Shown: positions 1 through 5,071 of the stretch, in pieces
Numbering within the stretch: the first letter of the stretch is position 1
Layout of the letters: each line of letters begins with the position of its first letter
Assembly: GCA_937897625.1 (NCBI GenBank)
Contig: CALCNZ010000229.1
Span: forward strand, 1 to 5,071
Length of the DNA: 5,071 nt
Direction: 5' to 3'
Origin: an uncultured Flavobacteriales bacterium
GTDB taxonomy: Bacteria; Bacteroidota; Bacteroidia; Flavobacteriales_D; Sanyastnellaceae
Made by a program: the position numbers and the translations under genes
The notes under the pieces: generated by a model
Told to the model about the DNA's origin: nothing
Database searches by the model: none
Seen by the model: only the letters and a program-made list of their open reading frames with translations

Positions 1-556
1 GAAAAATAATGGGAAACTCAACCGTATCATCTACATTTATTATCATTTGAGGAATGAGCATTGTGGAAGTATAAAAGAATATTGCCAGGACTGGCCAAAT
101 GTTCAAATCTATTTTCAAAGAATTATTTGTTGTTTTGTAAATCAATTTAATAAGCACAAGCATTGCATACAAACAGATAAATACGCCTGAAACTAGATTC
201 AAATAGTCACTTTGGAACAAAAAATCATTGAAGTTGCAATATACAATTTGACTAATTGACAACAGAGAAAAAAACGATACAATTACTTTATCTCTCTTTT
301 TTGAAATACATGCAACCGAAGAAATGAGAAATATGGATAAAAATTGCTCCGCAATTTGATAAACAATTGAACATAAAGTTGTGTTAATTCCTGATTCGGC
401 TAGTGACAAACCAATTACATCCGCTAAAAAAGAAGATGTAATTAAAAAAAAAGAAAATAATACAATCTTCTTTAACTTCGAAATTCTTTCAAGTTGAAAA
501 AAAAATACTAATGGAAAAAGATGATAACCAACTGCGAAGTAAACAAAAAGATTCAT
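1..556 (-). CDS. Multi-pass membrane protein, small 7TM-like, partial (C-terminus beyond window)
   Basis: Reading leftward from the ATG at 556-554, the frame stays open for 185 codons to the window edge, so this is the N-terminal part of a longer gene. The product is strongly hydrophobic, with six likely membrane helices at about residues 3-22, 30-52, 62-84, 90-106, 119-140 and 153-174. Loops such as SKLKK and SKKRDK are basic. There is no cleavable signal peptide. The pattern in helices 2-3 (a polar GINTTL loop, then IVYQIAEQFL) reminds me of small unnamed seven-helix proteins of Bacteroidota that often sit before a sensor histidine kinase; this is recall, not a database match. The start codon directly follows the TAA of the 106-aa gene (559-557), so translation is probably coupled and both share one transcript. 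Function is unknown. If the resemblance is right, a histidine kinase or regulator gene would lie to the left of the window. Confidence 0.8.
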   Translation of the reverse strand, partial: MNLFVYFAVGYHLFPLVFFFQLERISKLKKIVLFSFFLITSSFLADVIGLSLAESGINTTLCSIVYQIAEQFLSIFLISSVACISKKRDKVIVSFFSLLSISQIVYCNFNDFLFQSDYLNLVSGVFICLYAMLVLIKLIYKTTNNSLKIDLNIWPVLAIFFYTSTMLIPQMIINVDDTVEFPIIF

Positions 557-877
557 TTACATTTCTGCATTCAAAGGGTTCTTGCTTGAGCATCTCGGCG
601 GACAATCTGCAAATTTGTCTATGATAACTCCCTGAATCATATCATTATCATTTTCGTCTACCCCAACAGCAACCAATTGTTTTTCACCTTTGTTATTGAT
701 TGCTTGGTAAAAGCGAATTCCCATGCATCCTGACTGATTTAGAATAGCGTTCACTAAATTCTTACCAACAGCATGCCCAATGGTCTCACCAACGTTAATA
801 GTTGCGCGGTAGTTAGCGGTCATTTCAGCACCTTCTTCAAGAGTAATTACAGCTCCCTCGTTTCCTGTGAATGTCAT
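557..877 (-). CDS. Conserved small cytoplasmic protein of unknown function, 106 aa
   Basis: This is a complete ORF with no signal peptide and no membrane helix. The opening MTFTGNEGAVITLEEG, the central GCMGIRFYQAI (Cys51) and the end DCPPRCSSKNPLN (Cys92, Cys96) match a family of about 100-110 residues that I recall from many Bacteroidota genomes as hypothetical proteins. No function is established to my knowledge. The closely spaced C-terminal cysteines (CxxxC) plus Cys51 could bind a metal or form a disulfide, but no partner residues prove this. The start at 877 is preceded by an A-rich stretch (AATTAAAAC), typical for Bacteroidota leaders that lack a Shine-Dalgarno sequence. It is the first gene of a two-gene leftward operon and its stop abuts the ATG of the membrane protein. 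Existence of the gene is well supported; its role is not known. Confidence 0.85.
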   Translation of the reverse strand: MTFTGNEGAVITLEEGAEMTANYRATINVGETIGHAVGKNLVNAILNQSGCMGIRFYQAINNKGEKQLVAVGVDENDNDMIQGVIIDKFADCPPRCSSKNPLNAEM

Positions 878-903
878 AATAGTAAGTTTTAATTGGTTTG
901 TTG

Positions 904-932
904 CTAAAATAGCGAAGACCTTTTCAAGTCAA
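904..932 (-). promoter_or_regulatory. Candidate promoter of the leftward operon
   Basis: On the minus strand, TATTTTAG (911-904) matches the Bacteroidota -7 consensus TAnnTTTG at all but one defined position. A TTG (932-930) lies 18 nt upstream as a possible -33 element. The predicted transcript would start a short distance before the ATG at 877. The -7 match overlaps a small inverted repeat, GCTA-AAA-TAGC (903-913). This is a motif match by eye in AT-rich DNA and could be chance. Confidence 0.35.
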
Positions 933-1043
933 TCAAATAGTCGAAAAGTTATTTCAAAGATGAATGAACTCTATCTACTATCTAACCTCCTGTTTATTAT
1001 TTGCTTAGAAATAAGACTCGTAATATCGGCTATCGAAAAAACA

Positions 1044-1059
1044 TACGTAGAAGTACGTA
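1044..1059. promoter_or_regulatory. Dyad 1: TACGTA-GAAG-TACGTA, possible regulator site
   Basis: Two copies of the palindrome TACGTA are separated by four bases, so the start-to-start distance is 10 bp, about one helical turn, and the whole 16-mer is also an inverted repeat. TTG follows directly after one T. It lies between divergent operons, a fitting place for a transcription factor site. The identity of the factor cannot be read from the sequence. Confidence 0.45.
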
Positions 1060-1097
1060 TTGGAATTGAGGTAAGCGTGCTTTCGGTTTCAAAAATC

Positions 1098-1113
1098 TAC
1101 GCGGCAATGCGTA
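1098..1113. promoter_or_regulatory. Dyad 2: TACGCG-GCAA-TGCGTA, related second site
   Basis: This has the same layout as the dyad 54 bp to its left: TACG in the left half, CGTA in the right half, a four-base spacer, and TTG after one T. The outer five bases TACGC and GCGTA are perfectly complementary. The half-sites differ in the inner bases yet the symmetry is kept, which favours a selected site over a simple duplication. It lies 55 bp before the start of the 45-aa gene. Inference only. Confidence 0.4.
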
Positions 1114-1167
1114 TTGATATTCCCTCGGGCCTGCATTTGTTTTGAATTCACTTAAAACGGATTTATA

Positions 1168-1305
1168 ATGAAGAAAAAAAATGGCGATGATCTAACGAAA
1201 AAAGGAAAAGACTCCAAACAAGATGGTTCGAAGTACGAGCCTTGGGAAAAAGGGAAAGTAAAACCACCAAAGACCAAAGCTCCAGCTAAAAAAAAAGTGA
1301 GATGA
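1168..1305 (+). CDS. Small lysine-rich protein, 45 aa, function unknown
   Basis: The ORF runs from ATG at 1168 to TGA at 1303-1305. The product is very basic and hydrophilic: it starts MKKKNGDDLTKKGK, has a central KYEPWEKGK, and ends KAPAKKKVR. There is no membrane helix or signal peptide. Residues are almost all charged, small or proline, with one Trp and one Tyr in the centre, so the chain is probably disordered, possibly binding nucleic acid or membrane. The case for a real gene is its position: its TGA overlaps the ATG of the 195-aa membrane protein in an ATGA junction (1302-1305), the classic sign of translational coupling, and an A-rich leader (TTAAAACGG, then ATTTATA) precedes it. An alternative is a leader peptide whose translation controls the downstream gene. 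I do not recognise a family. Confidence 0.65.
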   Translation: MKKKNGDDLTKKGKDSKQDGSKYEPWEKGKVKPPKTKAPAKKKVR

Positions 1306-1889
1306 ACGAATTTATTGCGAAGCAATCAAGTCGCCTACTCTTTTCAATTCTAACACCAGGGTTCTTCGGAATTTTTCCATATGCACTTATACTCTATTGT
1401 AACTTCAACTTTTGCAAAAACAACTTGGACTCATCATTGGTGTTGTTCGTTCTGTTCTTTTTCAGCTTAGCTTCTGGCTTAATATTTCATTTGCTCGGGG
1501 TAAAATTGGAGTTGCAAATCGACCAAATTCTAAGCAACTGTTACTGCAAAAAATTCCATCTCGTGTGGGAAGATTATTTATCACTTGAGTTTGACAGCAT
1601 TGAAAATCTCAGAAGGAAATACATGAGTTTCTTAATAGATCGTTACCAGTTCCAACTCAACATGTGTCCAGCTTCAATCTCTGCCATCATTGGATTTTCT
1701 TATTTTCTATACCTCCAAAATTGGTCACCGTGGCATATTATCTGTTTTGCTCTGGTTGGTTTTGCCTTGGTTGTTTTACTCTTATTTCATAGCTACCAAG
1801 TGGGGAAATTGTTACACGACAATCGAAAGAGTCTTTTGGCAGATGCCCGAAGAAATAGAAATAGATTCAAGAGATACCGGAGGAACTAG
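1302..1889 (+). CDS. Four-helix inner-membrane protein of unknown function, 195 aa
   Basis: Four membrane helices are predicted at about residues 12-33, 44-66, 119-139 and 143-163. The first pair and second pair are separated by a hydrophilic loop (67-118) with Leu-, Glu- and Arg-rich character and the segment LRRKYMSFLIDRYQFQLNM. The tail (164-195) is strongly basic (RRNRNRFKRYRRN), so both ends and the central loop are most likely cytoplasmic. The layout, with LTPGF in helix 1 and RYQFQLNM before helix 3, is loosely like four-helix hypothetical proteins seen in varied bacteria, but I cannot name a family. There is no enzymatic motif. The start at 1302 overlaps the stop of the 45-aa gene by ATGA, indicating co-translation, and the small basic partner may act with it. 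The final codon AAC and the TAG stop lie within the first unit of a 14-bp tandem repeat, so the C-terminus borders repetitive DNA. Confidence 0.8.
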   Translation: MNEFIAKQSSRLLFSILTPGFFGIFPYALILYCNFNFCKNNLDSSLVLFVLFFFSLASGLIFHLLGVKLELQIDQILSNCYCKKFHLVWEDYLSLEFDSIENLRRKYMSFLIDRYQFQLNMCPASISAIIGFSYFLYLQNWSPWHIICFALVGFALVVLLLFHSYQVGKLLHDNRKSLLADARRNRNRFKRYRRN

Positions 1890-2009
1890 GTTGTGAGAAC
1901 TACGTTGTTGGAACTACGTTGTGAGAACTGCGTTGTTGGAACTACGTTGTTTGAACTACGTTGTTAGAACTGCGTTGTTGAAACTACGTTGTGAGAACTG
2001 CGTTGTTAA
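1884..2009. repeat. Nine tandem copies of a 14-bp unit
   Basis: The unit is AACTACGTTGTKRG-like, and all nine copies are exactly 14 bp with no indels. The first copy (1884-1897) holds the last codon and stop of the 195-aa gene and carries a G for C change (AACTAGG). Copies 4, 7 and 9 have AACTGCG in place of AACTACG, and the last three bases vary (GAG, TGG, TTG, TAG, TGA, TAA). Each intact unit holds the imperfect palindrome AACnACGTnGTT, so neighbouring units can pair with each other. As 14 is not a multiple of three and the array is noncoding, it is not a protein repeat. It forms the 3' flank of the rightward operon, facing lptD. Confidence 0.95.
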
Positions 2010-2010
2010 A

Positions 2011-2091
2011 CCCTCGTCGAAGACCCTCGCAACGAAGTTGCCCCTGTTTCAAAGAAACCCTCGCAAAGCTATTTGCCCTCGTCCTTCGGAC
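2011..2091. repeat. String of five mini-hairpins with CCTC linkers
   Basis: Five short inverted repeats follow one another: GTC/GAC with loop GAA (2016-2024); GCAAC/GTTGC with loop GAA (2029-2041); GTTTC/GAAAC with loop AAA (2046-2058); GCAAA/TTTGC with loop GCTA (2063-2076); and GTCC/GGAC with loop TTC (2081-2091). The linkers between them are exactly four bases: CCTC (2025-2028), CCCT (2042-2045), CCTC (2059-2062) and CCTC (2077-2080), and a CCCTC (2011-2015) precedes the first. Stem sequences differ but pairing is kept. The last hairpin shares base 2091 with the lptD stop codon. On the lptD transcript the linkers read GAGG or AGGG. It may act as a 3'-end structure for one or both convergent transcripts, although no U-tract follows any hairpin. 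Confidence 0.85.
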
Positions 2092-4610
2092 TAGTAGAGC
2101 AAATAATCCTCTCCCAAATTCCCGCGCTTCTGCAACTTCAGATCTTGCAACAAAGGAGACTTAATGTTCAGCTGAATGTAATAACTCTGACGCAATCCGA
2201 ATGGAACAACATTCGCGCTTAACTCCCAGCAGTGAAGATCTACGTGCAGTCCGATTGTAGTAGTAGTCATCTTCTTCGCGTTGAAATCGTAGCCGCCGTT
2301 GAAGCTCAACGCCAAGCGTTTCGCGAAGGCAACATCGCCCATAAACGTCACCGCTTGCGTATAAATCGTGCTGTCGCGCTGTTGATCAACCAACCACTTC
2401 TTGCTCATGCGCAAATTGTAATTCACACTCAAATTCCAAGGAACATTGAAGTCAATAAGCGCGGCTTGGTTGGTAGAAAGAATCTCCTGCTGCTGCGGTG
2501 TAACAGCCGGATTGGCCGAAGTCTGATTAGAACTTGGCTTCGCCTGCTTGCTGCGCACAACAATTCCCATCGCTAAATTCGTCCCTTCCATGCGCGCAAT
2601 GCCCTTTCGCGATTCATTCAAAAACGTATCAATCTTCCGTCCCAACGAATCGCGATCGTACATGCTGTAAGAAGAGGAATAGTTCATGGTCAGGAATTTT
2701 CCAACCGATGTAAAGGCCGAGAAATTCAGGTTGCTCCACTGTATTGAATCGGCCATGAAGTTGCGCGATGTGCTGGTTCGAAAACTGTCAATGATCTTCA
2801 CCTTCTTATACGACACCTTCGCCGAAGACTCGTCGCGAACCTTCGCTTCAATATTCTGATTAACTGAAAAATTCATGTTTGCGGTCTGCGTAGAACTCGT
2901 GGGTGCAAAGCGCGCCGCATCGAACGCCGAATACCCCAAGAACTCGCCATTCACCCCGTAATAACCGTGCTGCTGAAAATTCTGATAAGGCGTGTACGAG
3001 AAACCCACGTTCGGCTGAATCATGTGTCGAACCGCTTTCACCTTCTTCGCGCCCTTTCTCACAAAGGTTCCATATATGCGCGTATCAGCCGAAATCTGCG
3101 TCGACCAATTCCCCGCTGCCTTGAATCCCGCAATGGTGTCCAACCGAGAATCGCTGATCGGAGAAACAACTTTCCACGTGCCATATCCTGTGAAGGTGGC
3201 AGACGGATTCAACGTTAAAAACTGTCCCAACTTCCAAGAAGTACTCGCGGTGGTATTCATACGAACCCCGCTGGTTGCCTTGTTCAACAATTCACTCATG
3301 GTCAACTGTCCGAACTGCTGTTCGTAAGCCGAAAGCTGCTGCTCGGCATTGACAGAGGCATTAATTCCAATCGGAGATTTCGGAAAGACCTTCTTCAACA
3401 AATTAATACGAGACACGTTGAACGCCGCAGACGGCAAGGTAATCTGAACCAATCGCGATTGCGTGTTCTGCGTGTGATTCGCTGAAAGCGCCAACGAGAA
3501 AGGCTTTCCCGGAAACGACTTCGTCCACTGCACCGCCGAATTGAACGTGCTCGTTAAGAAGTCTTGTTGCGTAGCGTTCAAGTTATTTCTAAAATTCTGC
3601 GAGCTTCCCAAATTCACATTCGCGTTGAAAGACTCATTCGGTCTAGCCTTCGGATCTTGCGCATGCGTCCAACGAATGTTAAAAGTCGACTGCTGCAAAT
3701 AATTTGGCAACTCTCTAAAACCTGTCTTATTAATAGTTCTTGAAATGTTGAACGATCCTTGATACTTATAACGCTTCTTGTAATTCGTGATGTTCTTAAT
3801 GCTCCAAGAACCTCCGGTGTAAACGTCGAACAACAGCTTCGTATCCACGTGATCGTTAATGGGGAAATAATATCCCAAATTCTGAACGAAGAATCCCTTC
3901 GCCCTTCCGTTTCCATATCCGGGAATTAAAATTCCATACGTACTTTCTTTTTTATTCGGAAAGAACCCAAACGGCAAGCCCAGCGGAACCGGCACTTTCC
4001 GGAATTGCAAATAGAGCGGACCACTCACAATTTTTTCATTCGGAATAATAATGGCCTTCGACATTTGAAAATGAAAATGCGGATTCGGATTCGAACACGT
4101 GGTAAACTTTCCCTTCCGAATGTGAATGGTCTTGTCTAACTGCATCTTCGAAATGGCCGTGTGCAAATACGCGTCGGACTCTTCCGTGCGAACACCGTAG
4201 CTGATTCCTCTTTTCGATTTAAAATTGTATCCCAACGAATCTTCTTCGAACGATGTTTCTCCCTGCGTGAACACTGGCTTTCCCGTATACACACCCAACG
4301 AGTCTTTGAATCCTTTCGCAAAGGCAATGTTGTCGGTCAATGAAAACGCAATGTATCCGGCCTTCAGCTCCAAATCTCCGTAAGTAACATAAGAGCCCAA
4401 TCCGTATAAATACACGCGATCGTTCAGCAAATCCATAACGGTACTGTCTTTGCCGTAGTAGTGAACTTCCTCCATGGCTTGTTCTTCCGAAGAAAAATAA
4501 AGGGTGTCAACAGGCATTGGCGACAATGAATCAGACTGCGCAGAAAGCGGGTTCAATAAGGAGCTTATCAACACCACACACGTGAAAATTAGAGCGCGTC
4601 GGAAGTTCAT
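2091..4610 (-). CDS. lptD: LPS-assembly outer-membrane protein LptD, Bacteroidota type, 839 aa
   Basis: LptD is the outer-membrane barrel that, with LptE, takes lipopolysaccharide from the periplasmic LptA bridge and inserts it into the outer leaflet. I chose the ATG at 4610 because it opens a clear signal peptide (MNFRRALIFTCVVLISS, cleavage likely after LSA at residue 24). An upstream in-frame ATG would add 81 residues that overlap the divergent amidase gene. Residues about 40-205 form the OstA/LptA-like periplasmic part (GYIAFSLTDNIAFAKG, GKFTTCSNPNPHFHF). The family-typical VPLGLPFGFFPNKK falls at about 207-221, followed by GILIPGYG (226-233). The remaining 600 residues alternate polar and aromatic/hydrophobic stretches, as expected of a beta barrel. 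Length fits Bacteroidota LptD (roughly 800-900 aa). Cysteines are few: Cys11 in the signal peptide, Cys172 in the periplasmic part and one near the C-terminus. The gene is complete, ending with TAG at 2093-2091, and convergent with the 195-aa gene. Confidence 0.92.
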   Translation of the reverse strand: MNFRRALIFTCVVLISSLLNPLSAQSDSLSPMPVDTLYFSSEEQAMEEVHYYGKDSTVMDLLNDRVYLYGLGSYVTYGDLELKAGYIAFSLTDNIAFAKGFKDSLGVYTGKPVFTQGETSFEEDSLGYNFKSKRGISYGVRTEESDAYLHTAISKMQLDKTIHIRKGKFTTCSNPNPHFHFQMSKAIIIPNEKIVSGPLYLQFRKVPVPLGLPFGFFPNKKESTYGILIPGYGNGRAKGFFVQNLGYYFPINDHVDTKLLFDVYTGGSWSIKNITNYKKRYKYQGSFNISRTINKTGFRELPNYLQQSTFNIRWTHAQDPKARPNESFNANVNLGSSQNFRNNLNATQQDFLTSTFNSAVQWTKSFPGKPFSLALSANHTQNTQSRLVQITLPSAAFNVSRINLLKKVFPKSPIGINASVNAEQQLSAYEQQFGQLTMSELLNKATSGVRMNTTASTSWKLGQFLTLNPSATFTGYGTWKVVSPISDSRLDTIAGFKAAGNWSTQISADTRIYGTFVRKGAKKVKAVRHMIQPNVGFSYTPYQNFQQHGYYGVNGEFLGYSAFDAARFAPTSSTQTANMNFSVNQNIEAKVRDESSAKVSYKKVKIIDSFRTSTSRNFMADSIQWSNLNFSAFTSVGKFLTMNYSSSYSMYDRDSLGRKIDTFLNESRKGIARMEGTNLAMGIVVRSKQAKPSSNQTSANPAVTPQQQEILSTNQAALIDFNVPWNLSVNYNLRMSKKWLVDQQRDSTIYTQAVTFMGDVAFAKRLALSFNGGYDFNAKKMTTTTIGLHVDLHCWELSANVVPFGLRQSYYIQLNIKSPLLQDLKLQKRGNLGEDYLLY

Positions 4611-4627
4611 GCCTTCACAAAGAAAAA

Positions 4628-4635
4628 TAGTTTTG
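4628..4635 (+). promoter_or_regulatory. Candidate -7 element for the amidase gene
   Basis: TAGTTTTG fits the Bacteroidota -7 consensus TAnnTTTG exactly and lies 71 nt before the chosen amidase ATG. No good TTTG -33 box lies 19-21 nt upstream; the nearest sequence is GTTCA around 4605, inside the lptD start. The -33 element is known to be weak or variable in this phylum, so this is a tentative call. Confidence 0.3.
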
Positions 4636-4655
4636 TTTAAATTGCGTTTACGTGT

Positions 4656-4686
4656 CAAAGCTATGCTAAACATTCGAGAAAATAAA
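4656..4686 (-). promoter_or_regulatory. Candidate lptD promoter
   Basis: On the minus strand, TAGCTTTG (4663-4656) is a full match to the -7 consensus TAnnTTTG. TTTA (4686-4683) lies exactly 19 nt upstream, one base off the -33 consensus TTTG. The spacing is what Bacteroidota sigma factor promoters use. It would give a leader of about 40 nt before the lptD ATG at 4610, which supports that start. The box lies before the amidase start, within a region shared by both divergent genes. Confidence 0.5.
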
Positions 4687-4698
4687 CCCTTCAAGCAG

Positions 4699-5071
4699 AT
4701 GCCTAAGAAAATACTGTACATTTTTTTAGTGGCGCTTGTTTTCACTTTAGGTTCGGCGTATCGCATTTCGAAGAAAGTAGAGACAACGGATAAAAAGTTT
4801 ATTGTTGTGCTAGACGCTGGACACGGTGGAACGGACCCCGGCACCATGGGCACTGGACGCTACAAGACTTCCGAAAAAGACATTGCCCTCGACGTTACCC
4901 TAAAAGTGGGAAAACTAATTGAAGAGAATTACCCGAACGTTAAAGTCGTTTATACCCGAACCGGCGACACCTTCCCTACCCTGAAACGTCGCGTTGAAAT
5001 TGCGAACACCAACAACGCAGACCTCTTCATAAGCATTCACTGCAACGCCAATCCAAACACCGAGGCTTCCG
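4699..5071 (+). CDS. N-acetylmuramoyl-L-alanine amidase (Amidase_3), partial (N-terminal 124 residues)
   Basis: This zinc enzyme cleaves the bond between N-acetylmuramic acid and L-alanine of the peptide stem in peptidoglycan, and acts in the periplasm in cell separation and wall turnover. Residues 4-20 form a hydrophobic export segment (ILYIFLVALVFTLGSA). The catalytic domain begins at about 34 with FIVVLDAGHGGTDPG, where His42 is the first zinc ligand. Glu59 in TSEKDIAL is the second and His114 in ISIHCNAN the third, so the visible part of the site is intact. RTGDTFPTLKRRVEIAN is the usual segment between them. The C-terminal half, with the catalytic Glu, is beyond the window. I chose the ATG at 4699; an in-frame ATG at 4663 would add MLNIRENKPFKQ and is possible. 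It is divergent from lptD, an arrangement I recall from other Bacteroidota. Confidence 0.93.
   Translation, partial: MPKKILYIFLVALVFTLGSAYRISKKVETTDKKFIVVLDAGHGGTDPGTMGTGRYKTSEKDIALDVTLKVGKLIEENYPNVKVVYTRTGDTFPTLKRRVEIANTNNADLFISIHCNANPNTEAS

Larger units (their letters stand above)
878..1167. other. Divergent intergenic region between two small operons
   Basis: This 290-bp stretch separates the leftward 106-aa operon from the rightward 45-aa operon. It holds the candidate leftward promoter, the two TACG dyads, and a possible rightward -7 box TGCATTTG (1132-1139, one mismatch to TAnnTTTG) with no well-spaced -33 partner. Frames through it show no protein of convincing composition. No RNA gene is evident. 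Confidence 0.6.

Noticed and set aside
1122..1129. CCCTCGGG near the 45-aa gene as an extra member of the CCTC hairpin string
   Set aside because: The stem is only three bases around a two-base loop, and there are no neighbouring units. The shared CCCTCG is likely coincidence.
867..1145. Plus-strand ORF of 92 aa across the divergent intergenic region
   Set aside because: It starts inside the antisense of the 106-aa gene start, runs through the candidate promoter and both TACG dyads, has no domain-like composition, and ends shortly before the 45-aa gene. A chance open frame is more likely.
1690..1896. Plus-strand 68-aa ORF within the 195-aa membrane gene
   Set aside because: It lies wholly in another frame of a better-supported gene, and its hydrophobicity follows from the T-rich membrane segment there.
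1884..2091. CRISPR array
   Set aside because: The repeats are 14 bp and directly adjacent with no unique spacers, and the hairpin string has no repeated sequence apart from the 4-nt linkers. No cas gene is present.
2232..4343. Several ORFs of 60-114 aa inside lptD on both strands
   Set aside because: All are in other frames of lptD, and their Arg/Ser/Pro-rich translations are typical of shadows. None has a plausible start context.
4663..4698. Longer amidase start at the in-frame ATG 4663
   Set aside because: It would add 12 polar residues before an already typical signal segment. The start at 4699 has an A-rich leader (GAAAATAAA) and a standard signal peptide. Not fully excluded.
4611..4853. 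N-terminal extension of LptD by 81 residues from an ATG at 4853
   Set aside because: The extension is antisense to the conserved amidase start, including its first zinc-ligand motif, and would bury the clear signal peptide that begins at 4610.

Overview
The window looks like a chromosomal segment of a Bacteroidota organism, most likely from the Flavobacteriia side. The evidence is an LptD of the Bacteroidota type lying divergent to an Amidase_3 cell-wall amidase, a small cytoplasmic protein family that I associate with Bacteroidota, gene starts with A-rich leaders in place of Shine-Dalgarno sequences, and several matches to the Bacteroidota -7 promoter element TAnnTTTG. No rRNA, tRNA, CRISPR array, insertion sequence or integrase is visible.

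Left part (1-877, minus strand): a 106-aa cytoplasmic protein of unknown function is followed, with no gap (stop TAA directly abutting the next ATG), by a multi-pass membrane protein that runs off the left edge. The membrane gene is open for all 185 visible codons and is easy to miss because it is cut by the window edge. The two form a tight operon.

Middle (878-1889): a divergent intergenic region carries a candidate promoter for the left operon and two related TACG-type dyads 54 bp apart, which look like a pair of regulator sites. Rightward, a 45-aa lysine-rich protein overlaps by ATGA the start of a 195-aa four-helix membrane protein. This is a second two-gene operon, also of unknown function.

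Convergent junction (1884-2091): between the 195-aa gene and the end of lptD lie two back-to-back repeat structures. The first is nine perfect-length 14-bp tandem repeats that begin inside the last codons of the 195-aa gene. The second is a string of five small hairpins with unlike stem sequences, each separated by a 4-nt CCTC-type linker, the last one overlapping the lptD stop codon. This is the most unusual part of the window.

Right part (2091-5071): lptD (839 aa, outer-membrane LPS insertion) is transcribed leftward. Diverging from it, the start of a periplasmic N-acetylmuramoyl-L-alanine amidase runs off the right edge. Their short shared promoter region has candidate -7 elements on both strands. 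The pair links outer-membrane biogenesis with peptidoglycan remodelling. The genes left of 1890 are clearly more AT-rich than lptD, so they may be accessory genes beside a conserved core block.
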